Shown one piece after another: positions 42,317 to 52,940 of a stretch of 64,000 nucleotides of DNA. The stretch comes from Viola odorata (Eukaryota; Streptophyta; Magnoliopsida; Malpighiales; Violaceae). Below the pieces are notes generated by a model. That model was not told the DNA's origin. It made no database searches and was given only the letters and a program-made list of their open reading frames with translations. The stretch lies in NCBI GenBank assembly GCA_963691705.1, contig OY829542.1, positions 47,905,002 through 47,969,001 on the forward strand, read 5' to 3'. Numbering within the stretch: the stretch's first letter is position 1; each line of letters begins with the position of its first letter. The translations under genes were made by a program, and so were the position numbers.

Positions 42317-42774
42317 CTGCGGTGACAAAATGGACACATGTTCATATCCCGTCTCGTTCGTCCAAATTTAGATGAGATATGGACAATATTTTTTGTTCCA
42401 TTTAATAAACGGGTCGGGTCAAACCCGTCCTGTTATATACATGAACAGACGGGATAAACCCGACGGTTCCCGTCTACAGTTTATTATTAATTTTTTTAAA
42501 AAAAATACTCTTATTTTTTGAAAAAAATAATTTAAAAAAAAACATTATTTTTCAAAAATATATATTATTTTAAAAATATATATTTCCAAAAAAAAAATTC
42601 AATTCCCAGAAAAAAATTATTATTGGATGGGAACCCGTCCAAACCCGGCTAATTTAGATGGACGGGTTTTGTCCGTCCGTTTATTAAATGGACTTGAACT
42701 AGTTTATCCAGTTTATTTATTGGACAAAATGGGAATAGTCCATGGATGTCCGTCCGCCCATTTTGCCACCCCTA
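42317..42774. mobile_element. Possible hAT-type MITE remnant
   Basis: The right end, read inward on minus, is TAGGGGTGGCAAAATGGGC, the common hAT TIR form; the left end CTGCGGTGACAAAATGGAC is a degraded match. The interior has several ACCCGTCC/GGACGGGT inverted segments. No clear 8-bp target duplication, so the call is tentative. Confidence 0.45.
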
Positions 42775-43089
42775 CCTACATCTATAAAAAGTGATCATTT
42801 TGGTACTTTCATTAATTATAAAGTGACAATGTGGTATTTGAATTCTCCAAATAAAAATTACTAATTCGAAATTGAAAAGTAATGTTGTAGACCAGGGATA
42901 ACAGAAAGAAAGAGATTTAAATACCATCAAATTTAAAAATAATAGTACAAAAATTTGAAACTAATTACGAAAGAACTTAAATGTTTCTTTTCCTACTCTT
43001 TCAAGACCGAATTTAGGCAGTCACAATCTTAAAATTAAACATTAACTGTAGGCCAATGGCTAGTTTTAGTTTGATCTCGTTTTTGTGGA
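42775..43089. other. AT-rich DNA running into the first partial array monomer
   Basis: From about 43027 the sequence matches the ~330-bp repeat seen right of the solo LTR (TAGGCCAATGGCTAG block). No gene. Confidence 0.5.
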
Positions 43090-43147
43090 CTATATGACTC
43101 GCCGTCGAAACAGGTCAAAAATAATATATTTCCTGAGGCCTAGATAC

Positions 43148-43734
43148 TGTTAGCCCAAAGGGTATTCGAACCTATTTTGATGATGTCAAGACTCGTAAAT
43201 TAATTAGATAGCTAATTGGATTTTAAGTGTGAATGTGTGTAGTTTGCGAAGAACGAATATTAGAAGCAACGAATTCAAGGAATCGCAAGCTCAAGATCAA
43301 GTGTTATTTAGGATCGAATTTACATGTAAGTATGTATTATTTTAACACTTGGTTTGTGTTCAAATACCTCAGAGATTAAGGGTCAAAAGGTTTTGTGTCA
43401 AACAAGTTTTGAAAAACGTTTTAAGGATTTCAAATCAGACCTTAAACGTGAATCACGGTTATGGCCAAACGTGAATCACGGTTTGCAATTTCAGCTAACC
43501 GTGAATCACGGTTAAGGATATCAAAGTCGATTTTTACATCCGAGAGTAACGTGAATCACGTTAAGGGGTTTAACGTGATCACGGTTAAGCAACCGTGATC
43601 ACGGTTAGACCTAAACGTGAATCACGTCAGTCTAACGGCTAGTTTTTTTAAAAGGTTTGAGGAGCTCGTCCTAACCGTAATCACGGTTACTCCTAACCGT
43701 AATCACGGTTACTCCTAACCGTGATCACGGTTAG
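43148..43734 (+). repeat. Truncated 5' LTR of element D
   Basis: Matches the first part of the 3' LTR closely, then diverges after the palindrome cluster (about ten copies of an ACCGTGA(A)TCACGGT-type unit, 43440-43735). The TATA-bearing part of the LTR is missing. Confidence 0.8.
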
Positions 43735-44033
43735 GCACTGGGAATTTAAAACGCGTGTTTTCCCTCTTTTTCCCAAAAACTCAGTTTTACTCTCTCTTCA
43801 AACCCGAAATCCCTCTCTTCTCAACTCGATTTTTTCGCCGATTTTACACTCAAATCTACTCTGATTTCGATCAAACTTTGCCAAAACATTACCCACACAC
43901 CTCTAAACAAAACCCATTTGTTGATTTTGGATTTAATCCGCAAAATCAAGTTTTCCTCATATTTCCCCAATCCGAAACCCTAACTCTCTAAATTCGGATT
44001 TTTACTGTTTGTCTTCGATTTCTTCTGTTTATA
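43735..44033 (+). other. Leader of element D ORF
   Basis: CT-rich leader without homology to the 3' LTR. Contains a short open frame (43755-43991) that I regard as chance. Confidence 0.45.
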
Positions 44034-45353
44034 ATGGCTAAAGGATCTTCCTCCAAGCGTCCTAGAGCTACTACACCAAAGAGAAGACGACTCAAGAGTG
44101 TAACCGGAGCTGCCGCGACAACTTCTTCCGTGGAACCAGATTATGCAGCTTTAGCAGCAGTGGATCCTCAATTCTACGTGCCTCCTACTGCATTTGACTC
44201 CAGGTTTTTCGTTAATGAGGATGCTTTTGAAAATTATCACAATGTCTTTAAGAAGGGTCAGTTGATGAAGCCACACTTATTCAATTTCAAGAATTTTATT
44301 AAGTGTGATGTGCCTATGCTTGTGAATGCTCAAGGTTGGTCTGGAGTGGTTGCTAGGTCTAGATTCTATAGTCCTGTGCTTGTGAAGAATTTTTATGCCA
44401 ATCTTCAGTACAATAGAGCAATTAAGTTTGCGGACCATTGTGTGATTACTTCTCGAATCTTTGGGAAAGATATTCGAGTTGATTTGGAGATGATGTGTCG
44501 TATTTTGGGTGTTCCAAATGAGGGAATGTGCTTTTACAAGTCTAGAGGTACAATTGATCATCCTGATTTCTCGACATTTGAGCAATGGAAGACAGTAGCT
44601 CCTACTGAGCTCGTTCGTAAGCCGGTTCCCCTTAAGGCTTTGGATCCTTTGTGTTTTTTGTTGTACCACTTAGTGTCTAAGATAGTTCTTCCTAGGGTGG
44701 GTGATTTAAGCACAATTCCGGGTATCGAAGTTTGGATTCTGTTTTGTTTGTTGACGAAAAAGAAGCTCAACCTTGGATTTTTGGTGCTTAATCACATGGC
44801 GAAGGATCGCCTCACTGGTCATGGAAATGTGATTCATCTTCCATATCCGCATTTGGTCATGGACATTTTGGAGGCTCATGACATCCGCATCCCATATTGT
44901 GATGAGTTTACGAAGGATTATGTGACTTATGATATGACACACATCACTTCTCGATGGAAGCTTCGTTTAGATGTGAATGGTAAACTTGCCTATGGATTTG
45001 ATAAGATGTCAGGAAAGCGCTTTGAGGTGGCTAGGGATCTCTCTTCTCTTGATGATGGTGCTAGTGCATCCCAACCTCCGGAAGATGATGCTGAAATGGA
45101 AGAAGAAGAAGAGATAGAAGTTGATGCTGATGCTGAGGATGAAGATGGTGCTGATCAAGAGTATGTGGACTTTACATCTTTGGGGGAGCAGATGCTTAAC
45201 CTCTCCTCGGATGTGGCTGATCTTCAGACGTCGATGCGCCACCTTGGGATTCGTTTTGCTCAGCTCAATGAGAGACAAGCAGCTAGAGATGCTAGGAGTG
45301 AAGAGATGTTTCAGGCTATCATGGCTCGTCTTCCACCTCCTCCACCACAGTGA
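44034..45353 (+). CDS. Putative plant transposon protein (Transposase_32-like), 439 aa
   Basis: Intact ORF from ATG at 44034. N-terminal basic region KRPRATTPKRRRLK (likely nuclear signal). The central domain of about 240 residues includes VLVKNFYANLQYN, IFGKDIRVDLEMMCRILGVP and LLYHLVSKIVLPRVGD, typical of the 'putative plant transposon protein' family found in many LTR elements. Then an acidic Glu/Asp stretch, a coiled coil (LGEQMLNLSSDVADLQ...) and a Pro-rich end. No catalytic residues of RT, integrase or DDE enzymes. The role is unknown; it is the only intact long ORF in the right half of the window, which hints at recent selection or recent insertion. Confidence 0.8.
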   Translation: MAKGSSSKRPRATTPKRRRLKSVTGAAATTSSVEPDYAALAAVDPQFYVPPTAFDSRFFVNEDAFENYHNVFKKGQLMKPHLFNFKNFIKCDVPMLVNAQGWSGVVARSRFYSPVLVKNFYANLQYNRAIKFADHCVITSRIFGKDIRVDLEMMCRILGVPNEGMCFYKSRGTIDHPDFSTFEQWKTVAPTELVRKPVPLKALDPLCFLLYHLVSKIVLPRVGDLSTIPGIEVWILFCLLTKKKLNLGFLVLNHMAKDRLTGHGNVIHLPYPHLVMDILEAHDIRIPYCDEFTKDYVTYDMTHITSRWKLRLDVNGKLAYGFDKMSGKRFEVARDLSSLDDGASASQPPEDDAEMEEEEEIEVDADAEDEDGADQEYVDFTSLGEQMLNLSSDVADLQTSMRHLGIRFAQLNERQAARDARSEEMFQAIMARLPPPPPQ

Positions 45354-46027
45354 TTTGTAGTCACTTATGTTGGTTAGCATTTCTGTTTTTAAACCCTTTT
45401 GGCATGTCTAAGTAACTAACTCTTATATTTGGATATTTTAGGATGTTTAGTTATTATTTGTAGTGTGCTTTGTTGGCACTCTATGAGATGATAACTGGAT
45501 TGTCTTTATATTCTAGTTGCTTATTTGCCTTGTTTGGATGCTTGCTCCTTTACCTTCTCTTATTTTTAAATGTTTATATTCTCCTAGTTTGGTTTCCTTC
45601 GTGTTGTGCCTCCTTTTTGTTGATGACAAAGGGGGAGAGAAATGGAGTAAGGAGGAAATGTGAGAAGTATCTAATGGGAGAAGTATATGCTATGGAGGAG
45701 AATGGAGAATTTGTTCTTTTGATCTTTATATCAATAGGTAGCATTTTTTTTATTGGTTTGCTTTTGTGCAAGCTTGGCTGGAATTGATAGCAAATCTGTT
45801 TTTATCAATCAGTAGCTTGTTTATTCTTTGTCATGCTTCTTTGTGCAATCTAACGTTTTATGTAGGGGGAGCATTAATGCTCTTTATGCATTTCGTAAGG
45901 GAAGCTTTTATGGCAAAGATTTAGGGGGAGTATTTCTTAACTCACCTATTTCCACATTTCAACTTAAAATTATGTGCTTATTGTGGTTTAGTTAATTTAT
46001 GGTTGTCATCATCAAAAAGGGGGAGAT
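45354..46027 (+). other. Element D 3' UTR with multiple polypurine tracts
   Basis: GGGGGAG-type tracts at about 45630-45646, 45864-45872, 45923-45930 and 46014-46025; the last one (AAAAAGGGGGAGAT) touches the LTR and is the likely primer. Multiple PPTs are a known Sirevirus trait. Confidence 0.65.
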
Positions 46028-47526
46028 TGTTAGCCCAAAGGGTATTCGAACCTATTTTGATGATGTCAAGACTCGTAAATTAATTAGATAGCTAATTGGA
46101 TTTTAAGTGTGAATGTGTGTAGTTTGCGAAGAACGAATATTAGAAGCAACGAATTCAAGGAATCGCAAGCTCAAGATCAAGTGTTATTTAGGATCGAATT
46201 TATATGTAAGTATGTATTATTTTAACACTTGGTTTGTGTTCAAATACCTCAGAGATTAAGGGTCAAAAGGTTTTGTGTCAAACAAGTTTTGAAAAACGTT
46301 TTAAGGATTTCAAATCAGACCTTAAACGTGAATCACGGTTATGGCCAAACGTGAATCACGGTTTGCAATTTCAGCTAACCGTGATCACGGTAAGCCTTAC
46401 CGTGAATCACGGTTAAGGATATCAAAGTCGATTTTTACATCCGAGAGTAACGTGAATCACGTTAAGGGGTTTAACGTGATCACGGTTAAGCAACCGTGAT
46501 CACAGTTAGACCTAAACGTGAATCACGTCAGTCTAACGGCTAGTGTTTTTAAAAGGCTTGAGGAGCTCGTCCTAACCGTAATCACGGTTACTCCTAACCG
46601 TGATCACGTTTAGAAGCAGACAAGTTCCAACAGTCACTTTGTCCACTTAAAACGGTCATTCTTGTACCCATACTCTCTTGTCCGGACTTCCCTCTGTCAA
46701 ACACTATATATACTCATCATAGATGAGTTAGATAGTAAGGTTGAACATATAGAACAACAAGAGAACATTTGAGAAAGCTCATTCATAAAAATTCCATTTT
46801 ATAAACTCCAAAAATCAAAACACTCTTTACACAAGCTGTCCTCAACGATTTTAATCTTGTCTTGTGTCATTTTGGGAGTTCTGTTGAAGCTTTCTTTCTG
46901 AGGTAATTTGTTCATTTATTGGTGTTGAATTTAATCATACTATTATTCATTTTGTGTACACCAATTGTTTGTTGCATTTTGAGATAATATCTTTGTTGAG
47001 GTTTGAAAAGTGTACCTAACACTTTTGGGTTAAGGGTAGTATTCTCATCCCTTGAAAGAGAACTTAGGTTTGTGGTTAAGCCCGGAAAAACCATAGGTTA
47101 TAGTTGTGCCTTGAAAAACTATTGATAGGTTATAGTTGTGCCTTGAAAAACTATTGATAGGTTGTTAGTGAGCCTTGGAAAACTATTGATAGGTTGTGGT
47201 TGAGCCTTGAAAATCCATAGGTTGTAGTTTAGCCCGTGAAAAACTACTTGTAAGGTTGTTGGTGAGCCCGGTAAAACCAATTGTAAGGTTGTTGAGCTGA
47301 ACCCGTGAAAAGCCCTAGTGAATAGCAAGGTGTTGCATTCGAAAATCCTAAGAGGAGGACTCTTAGGTAGTGGAGTACAATTCGTGTGAATTGGAACCAC
47401 TATACATATTTGTGTATTGCTATTCTTCTCTTCTCTATTTGTGCAGAAAGTTTGAAGTTTTTAGAAGGGACTATTCACCCCCCCCCCCCCCCCCCCCCCT
47501 CTAGTCCATTCATTGACTAATCATCA
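46028..47526 (+). repeat. 3' LTR of element D (1499 bp)
   Basis: Contains the palindrome cluster (46320-46615), TATATATA near 46705, and from 47080 to 47310 a run of degenerate GAGCCTTGAAAA/GGTTGT repeats. A C-run of about 21 nt at 47478-47499 lies near the end; length there is unreliable. Ends ATCATCA. Confidence 0.88.
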
Positions 47527-49284
47527 GATACACAAACTAATTTGTATAAAGCGGTAACAGGGTCGAACCATAGAGATTGAGAGAAACGAGATCAAGCCCT
47601 CGATTGTATGACAGAGGTGAAAATGCACATAATTGTAACGAGACAACAAGGGGAGGGGGGGGGGGGGGGATTTTATATGTCAATCAAGTTAACCAAGAGA
47701 GCGATTAGAGCTAATAATTTTAACTACTGAAAGCGATAATCGAGGTCACGATAACCAAATAATAACAAAGATAAAAAAAGGAAATAAAATGCGAAGTAGA
47801 TAATTAGGTTAATAAGCGGAGATAATAAATCAAAGGAAGGGAACTTAGTAAAGGGCTTTCTTAGGTTGCGTCGAGGGCTCGATTGTCATCGGCGCGAAGA
47901 TTTTCCGTTCTAACGCTACAGACGTGCTATAGGAGTCATGTTTTCACGTAGACTCCCTGCTTTCTTTCGTAGGAGGAGCCACCCCCCGTTTTTACTGTTA
48001 ATAAGGTGGCCTCGATCCTTTGATACCCTCTTAGCCACCTATCTTGTCGTCAAAAGATAGCCTTTACACTTTGGCTTGTCATTAGAACAAAGCGGACAAA
48101 ATATCAAAGAATCGATGAAGTACAAGAAAGACACATCTAGGGCTCGATGACTCGACTTGTCAGGCTCGCGTCAAGACCCTAACCAGTTGCATGCCCTAGA
48201 CGGATGAACCCAGATCTACCCGAGGACACCTATCTTGTTGTATACACCTACCCGACAGTCTCACACTAGCTATCACTGCAAGGTATGACAATAATTACAA
48301 AGGGACGATTAAAAGACGATCAGGCCTCGAACCACCCTAAGTAAAAATGGAATTAAAATGACAAGCAACCAAATATAACAAGGAGAATATATCAAGAGCA
48401 TTTAGGCCTCGAATCTACCCAAACAACCCATCAAGCACCTTTACCAAGAACGTGGGTTTTAGCCACTCATGTTAGGAGATAAACAAACAATGTATAGAGA
48501 TAGCATATCAAAAATAAAAGAGAGGTGAAGAAGACAAACTTGATTAATGTCTAGCTTGTTACAAAGCTTGGAGTCGGCGGCTATGGAGAGAAGGAAGAAC
48601 AAGTCCTTAGAACTAAAAACTAAAAGAAAGCTGTTATAAATAAAAATGGAGAAAGGGAGAAAGAAGAAGAGAGGGAAAAGAGAAGCCCCCTAAAAGATGA
48701 TGGAGGCTTAAAACCCTAGAACTAAAGCATATATATCCTAACAACCCACAAAAGGACAAAAACCAACTAGGGGGGTACAAAACATGAAAATATCTCCTCT
48801 GACATGAAGAGGGAATGTGCTGGAAGGGAATCTTTATGGGATCCCGTGAGAATCTTTATAGAATATTCATTTTGGGCGTCGAGGCCTTGGCGATATTGTC
48901 GAGGGCAAGACGAATTGATCAGCAACTTAGGGAATATTTTGGGAATATTCTGGAATGTTCTGGAATGTTCTGGAATGTTCCAGAGGGGACACGTGAAAGC
49001 ACAACTGCGAGGACACGTGGATATAAAGCTTTTGGTCCATCGAGGGCTCGATGAAAGAATCCACGGCGAGGCCTCAATGAAAAAATTAGTGTCTTGGTCT
49101 CGACGCTGGTCTTGAAGCTTGAGATCTGCTGAAATTGCCCAAAAAATATGTGTTTTCGCATATTTCTCCCTTTTGGCCTTGATCTGCAATAAAGATAGAA
49201 ACAAGGGCAAATTAACAGTATCATGCCATAAATCAAGGTAAGAATGGAGGGAAAAATATGCATAAAATACACACTATCACTATA

Positions 49285-51506
49285 TGACTTTTAAATTTCA
49301 GCCTAATCTAACGGTCGAATAAAAAGTTATGTTCATTTTACGGTTAGACGCCGACCGATCCTAAAACTCCTAAATTATTTATTCCACGTCGGTGATAATT
49401 TCGATACTTACATTTCAATGTGTATATTCTATATTGATCTCGCCAATAATTTTTTATTATCACTTTCAATGATCAAGTCAACAAATAACGGAACCATAAC
49501 AATCTATGTATCAAAACTAATAATTTTTTAAAAAAGAAGGTAGTTTGGGCCTCAAAATTGAACATTTACTATAGGCAGATGGCTTAGTTTACTTTGATCC
49601 TTTTTTAGCGAACTACGTGATTTTCAAATTTCAGCCTAATCTAATGGTCGAGTCAGAAGTTATGTTCATTTTACATTTAGACCCCGACTAATCTTAAAAC
49701 TCCTAAATTATTTATTCCACATCGGTGATAAGTTTGATACTTACACTGTATATTCTACATTGATCTCGCCAATAACTTTTTACTATCACTTTCAATGATC
49801 AAGTCAATAGATAACGGAACCATAACAATCTATGTATCAAAACTAATATTTAAAAAAAAAAGGTTGTTTGGGCCTCAAAATTGAACATTTACTGTAGGCC
49901 GATGACTTGATTTACTTTGATCCTTTTTTAGCGGACTACGTGATTTTTAAATTTCAGCATAATCTAACGGTCGATTCAGAATTTATGTTCATTTTACGGT
50001 TGGGCCCCGACTGATCTTAAAACTCCTAAATTATTTATTCCACGTCAGTGACAATTTCAATACTTACATTGCAATGTGTATATTCTATATCGATGTAGCT
50101 AATAATTTTTTATTTGTCTCTTTCAATGATCACGTCAATAGATAACGGAACCATAACAATCTATGCATCGAAATTAATACTTTTAAAAAAGAGAAGGCAG
50201 TTTAGGCCTCAAAATTGAACCTTGACCGTAGGCCAATGGCTAGGCTTACTTTGATCCCTTTTCAGCTGACTACATGACTACCAAATTTTAGCCTAATCTA
50301 ACGGTCGAGTTAGAAGTTATGTTCATTTTACGGTTGGACCCCGACTAATCTTAAAACTCCTAAATTATTTTTTCCACGTCGGTGACAATTTCAGTACTTT
50401 ACATTGAAATGTGTTTATTCTATATCGACCTTGCCAATAATTTTTTATTGTCACTTTCAATGATCACGTCAATAGATAACAGAACCATAACAATCTATGC
50501 ATCAAAATTAATACTTTTAAAAAAGAGAAGGCAATTTGGGCCTCAAAATTGAACCTTGGTCGTAGGCCAATGGCTAGGCTTACTTTGATCCCTTTTCAGC
50601 TGACTACATGACTGCCAAATTTTAGCCTAATCTAACGATCAGGTCAGAAATTACGTTGCACCCCGACCGATCCTGAAACACCTAAATTATTTATTCCACG
50701 TCGGTGATAAGTTTGATACTTACACTGCAATGTGTATATTTATATTGATCTCGCCAATAACTTTTTATTATCACTTTCAATGATCAAGTCAATAGATAAC
50801 GGAACCATAACAATCTATGTATGAAAACTAATATTTTTTGAAAAGAGAAGGCAATTTGGGCCTCAAAATTGAACCTTTACCGTAAGCCGATGGCTAGGTT
50901 TACTTTGATCCTTTTTCAGCGGACTACGTGATTGTCAAATTTCAGCCTAATCTATCGGTCGAGTTAGAAGTTATGTTCATTTTACGGTTGGACCACAACT
51001 AATCTTAAAACTCCTAAATTATTTATTCCACGTCGGTGACAATTACAATACTTACATTGCAATGTGTATATTCTATATCGATCTAGACAATAATTTTTTA
51101 TTGTAATTTTCAATGATCACGTCAATAGATAACAGAACCATAACAATCTATGCATCAAAATTAATACTTTTAATAAAGAGAAGGCAGTTTGGGCCTCAAA
51201 ATTAACCTTGAGCGTAGGCCGATGGCTAGGCTTACTTTGATCCCTTTTCAGCTAACTACATGACTACCAAATTTCAGCCTAATCTAATGATCAGGTCAGA
51301 AGTTATGCTGGACCCCGACTGATCTTGAAACTTCTAAATTATTTATTCCACGCTGATGATAATTTTGATACTTATATTGCGATGTGTATATAATATTTTC
51401 GTCGATCTCGTTAATATTTTTTTATTGTCACTTTCAATGATCACGTCAATCAATATCGAAAACATGACAATCTACATATTGAAATTAATACTTTTAATAA
51501 AGAGTA
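49285..51506. repeat. Tandem array of ~330-bp monomers
   Basis: Starts of the 'GCCTCAAAATTGAAC' block lie near 49548, 49869, 50195, 50537, 50854 and 51190, a period of about 318-342 bp, plus a partial monomer left of the solo LTR at 43027-43089. Each unit has ATTATTTATTCCACGTCGGTGA and CAATAGATAACGGAACCATA segments. Divergence between units is roughly 10-15 percent by eye. No ORF. Looks like a small satellite or old tandem duplication of unknown family. Confidence 0.85.
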
Positions 51507-51539
51507 GTACCATATATATCAATTTTTTTAGTTGAGGTA

Positions 51540-52940
51540 TGATGGGTGTCGAATCCGTCAAAAATAAATAAAACTTATCAGTACCTACAAAAGATTGCAA
51601 ATAGTGGTTAGAAGTCCGATCCACAGAAAATGGGTAAACTTAAAACAAGATAAAAGACAAGAATTAAACACTTAGGTGAATGGGGGGTTTTTGTTTTAAA
51701 ACTAAGAATTGAAAAAAGGCAAATAAAAAGAAACAGACTAATAATATTATTCTTGGTCAAGAGACATGTCAAAAATGAACAGTCGAATAAAAGATTCCAG
51801 TAAAGGCTAAAATAAGTTACGATTCATAAGTATTCGATCATTGATGTACAAACATTCCTTTCTAGTCTACAAAATTGCTATAGAATCATGGTACACTTAT
51901 GACTCCTACTTCCCTCTTGTTTCAAAACCATCTCATGTACGCTTATAGATGATTCCTAATCAACTAGCACCTTGCTGGTTAAAGGGTTTACTAAAATTGA
52001 CTGATTATCGATTAGGGGAAGACAATTTTAAGCCTTGGCACCCAGGTTGTCAATCGGGGCTTCAACCTAAATACTATTCTCTCTAGCTTACTCAGGGCTA
52101 GTTTAGAGTAGATCCTTCAGCGCTAGTTTATCTACTTCGATCCTCTTGGTCCGTAAATGGCCCAAGACGGGTTGTCGTAACCAAGAAGAATAACGATTTC
52201 ATATTAAAATCTAGGTTGATCAGACATAAACTTAATATGAAAAGTATTCAAGTATTTTAGAAAATAAATATATGCAGACATAGAAATTAAAAAGAGCAAT
52301 TTAGATCTCACAAATAACTTAGAATCATAACCTAATTGCCTTTACTAGGAATAAGAAAGGTTAGCTAGAGAAAGACAAGAGAAATAAAGAAAACGATAAA
52401 ACTGTTTAAATATAAAATTCTTGAGTCTTCAAGGTTAAACACGACAGGAGAAACGAGTTCAAAACCAGAGAAAAGAAAGAAGAGAGGTTGTTGGACGTCT
52501 TGATCTAAAACCATAGGGAGACTATGTATAGTTTCCTCCCTAAATAATATCTCTAAAAAGAAATAATATTTTCTAATTCGTAGAAGAGTTGGAGTGGCAC
52601 CCTTCCTTCTTTATCTCATCTTTGTAGACTTCTAATCGGAGAGGAAGAGTGATCAAATACAAATAGAGTTTAATTAGCAATCATAATCGCATTAGGCTTT
52701 TTCTACAAGAATCGCTCAGAAAGACGAAATCTTCTGCCAACCTAGACAACTCCTCTTGGCCAAGAGAGTGGTTAAGAAAGGTGTTTTCTCCATTATTCCT
52801 AGAAATGACTATTTTCTGCCCCTTTTTCTATCTTTGCACTTTAGGATCACTTTCTGCAAAAAGTATGAAAATCATACTAAATTCAACAGAATCACTATTC
52901 GAAAACAGGTTGTAAAACTACCACAAATTAAGCTCAATCA
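51540..52940 (-). repeat. Second Athila-like LTR (1401 bp)
   Basis: TGATGGGTGT to GCTCAATCA on plus (TGAT/ATCA termini). On its right, minus sense GTGTGGGGGATT directly precedes the LTR start, so this is a 3' LTR of a minus-strand element. Contains the family-like 'TCGAATCC..CAGAAAATGGG' block. Left neighbour bases are AGGTA. Sequence is distinct from the other two Athila LTRs. Confidence 0.7.

Larger units (their letters stand above)
43148..47526 (+). mobile_element. Element D: Sirevirus-like LTR element carrying only a plant-transposon-domain gene
   Basis: TGTTAGCCCAAAGGG at 43148 and again at 46028; the 3' end ATCATCA at 47526; target duplication GATAC at 43143-43147 and 47527-47531. The left LTR copy is only about 587 bp against 1499 bp at right. 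There is no PBS, gag, protease, integrase or RT. LTR palindrome clusters and several GGGGGAG tracts before the 3' LTR resemble Sireviruses (Ty1/copia). Either a non-autonomous derivative or an element that lost part of the 5' LTR through pol in a single deletion. Confidence 0.85.
43095..49279 (-). mobile_element. Athila-type solo LTR, split by element D
   Basis: TGACTCGCCG at 43095 and ACACACTATCA at 49279, flanked by CTATA on both sides (43090-43094, 49280-49284). Without element D it is about 1.8 kb. The stretch across the D insertion (TTTCCTGAGGCCTAGATAC | ACAAACTAATTTG, then GGGTCGAACCATAGAG) aligns with the start of the Athila LTR at 11829, which fixes family and orientation. No Athila interior is present, so it is a solo LTR made by LTR-LTR recombination. 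TGACT repeats just after the right duplication, so the left boundary could slide by a few bases. Confidence 0.8.

Noticed and set aside
47478..47499. C-run and other G/C homopolymers (20079-20098, 35459-35472, 47652-47668) as quadruplex elements
   Set aside because: Single runs at LTR positions prone to slippage and sequencing error; no four-tract arrangement.
48767..49272. ORFs of 80-147 aa on both strands near the right end of the solo LTR
   Set aside because: They overlap on opposite strands within LTR sequence and include a short GGAATGTTCT repeat; no similarity to known proteins.
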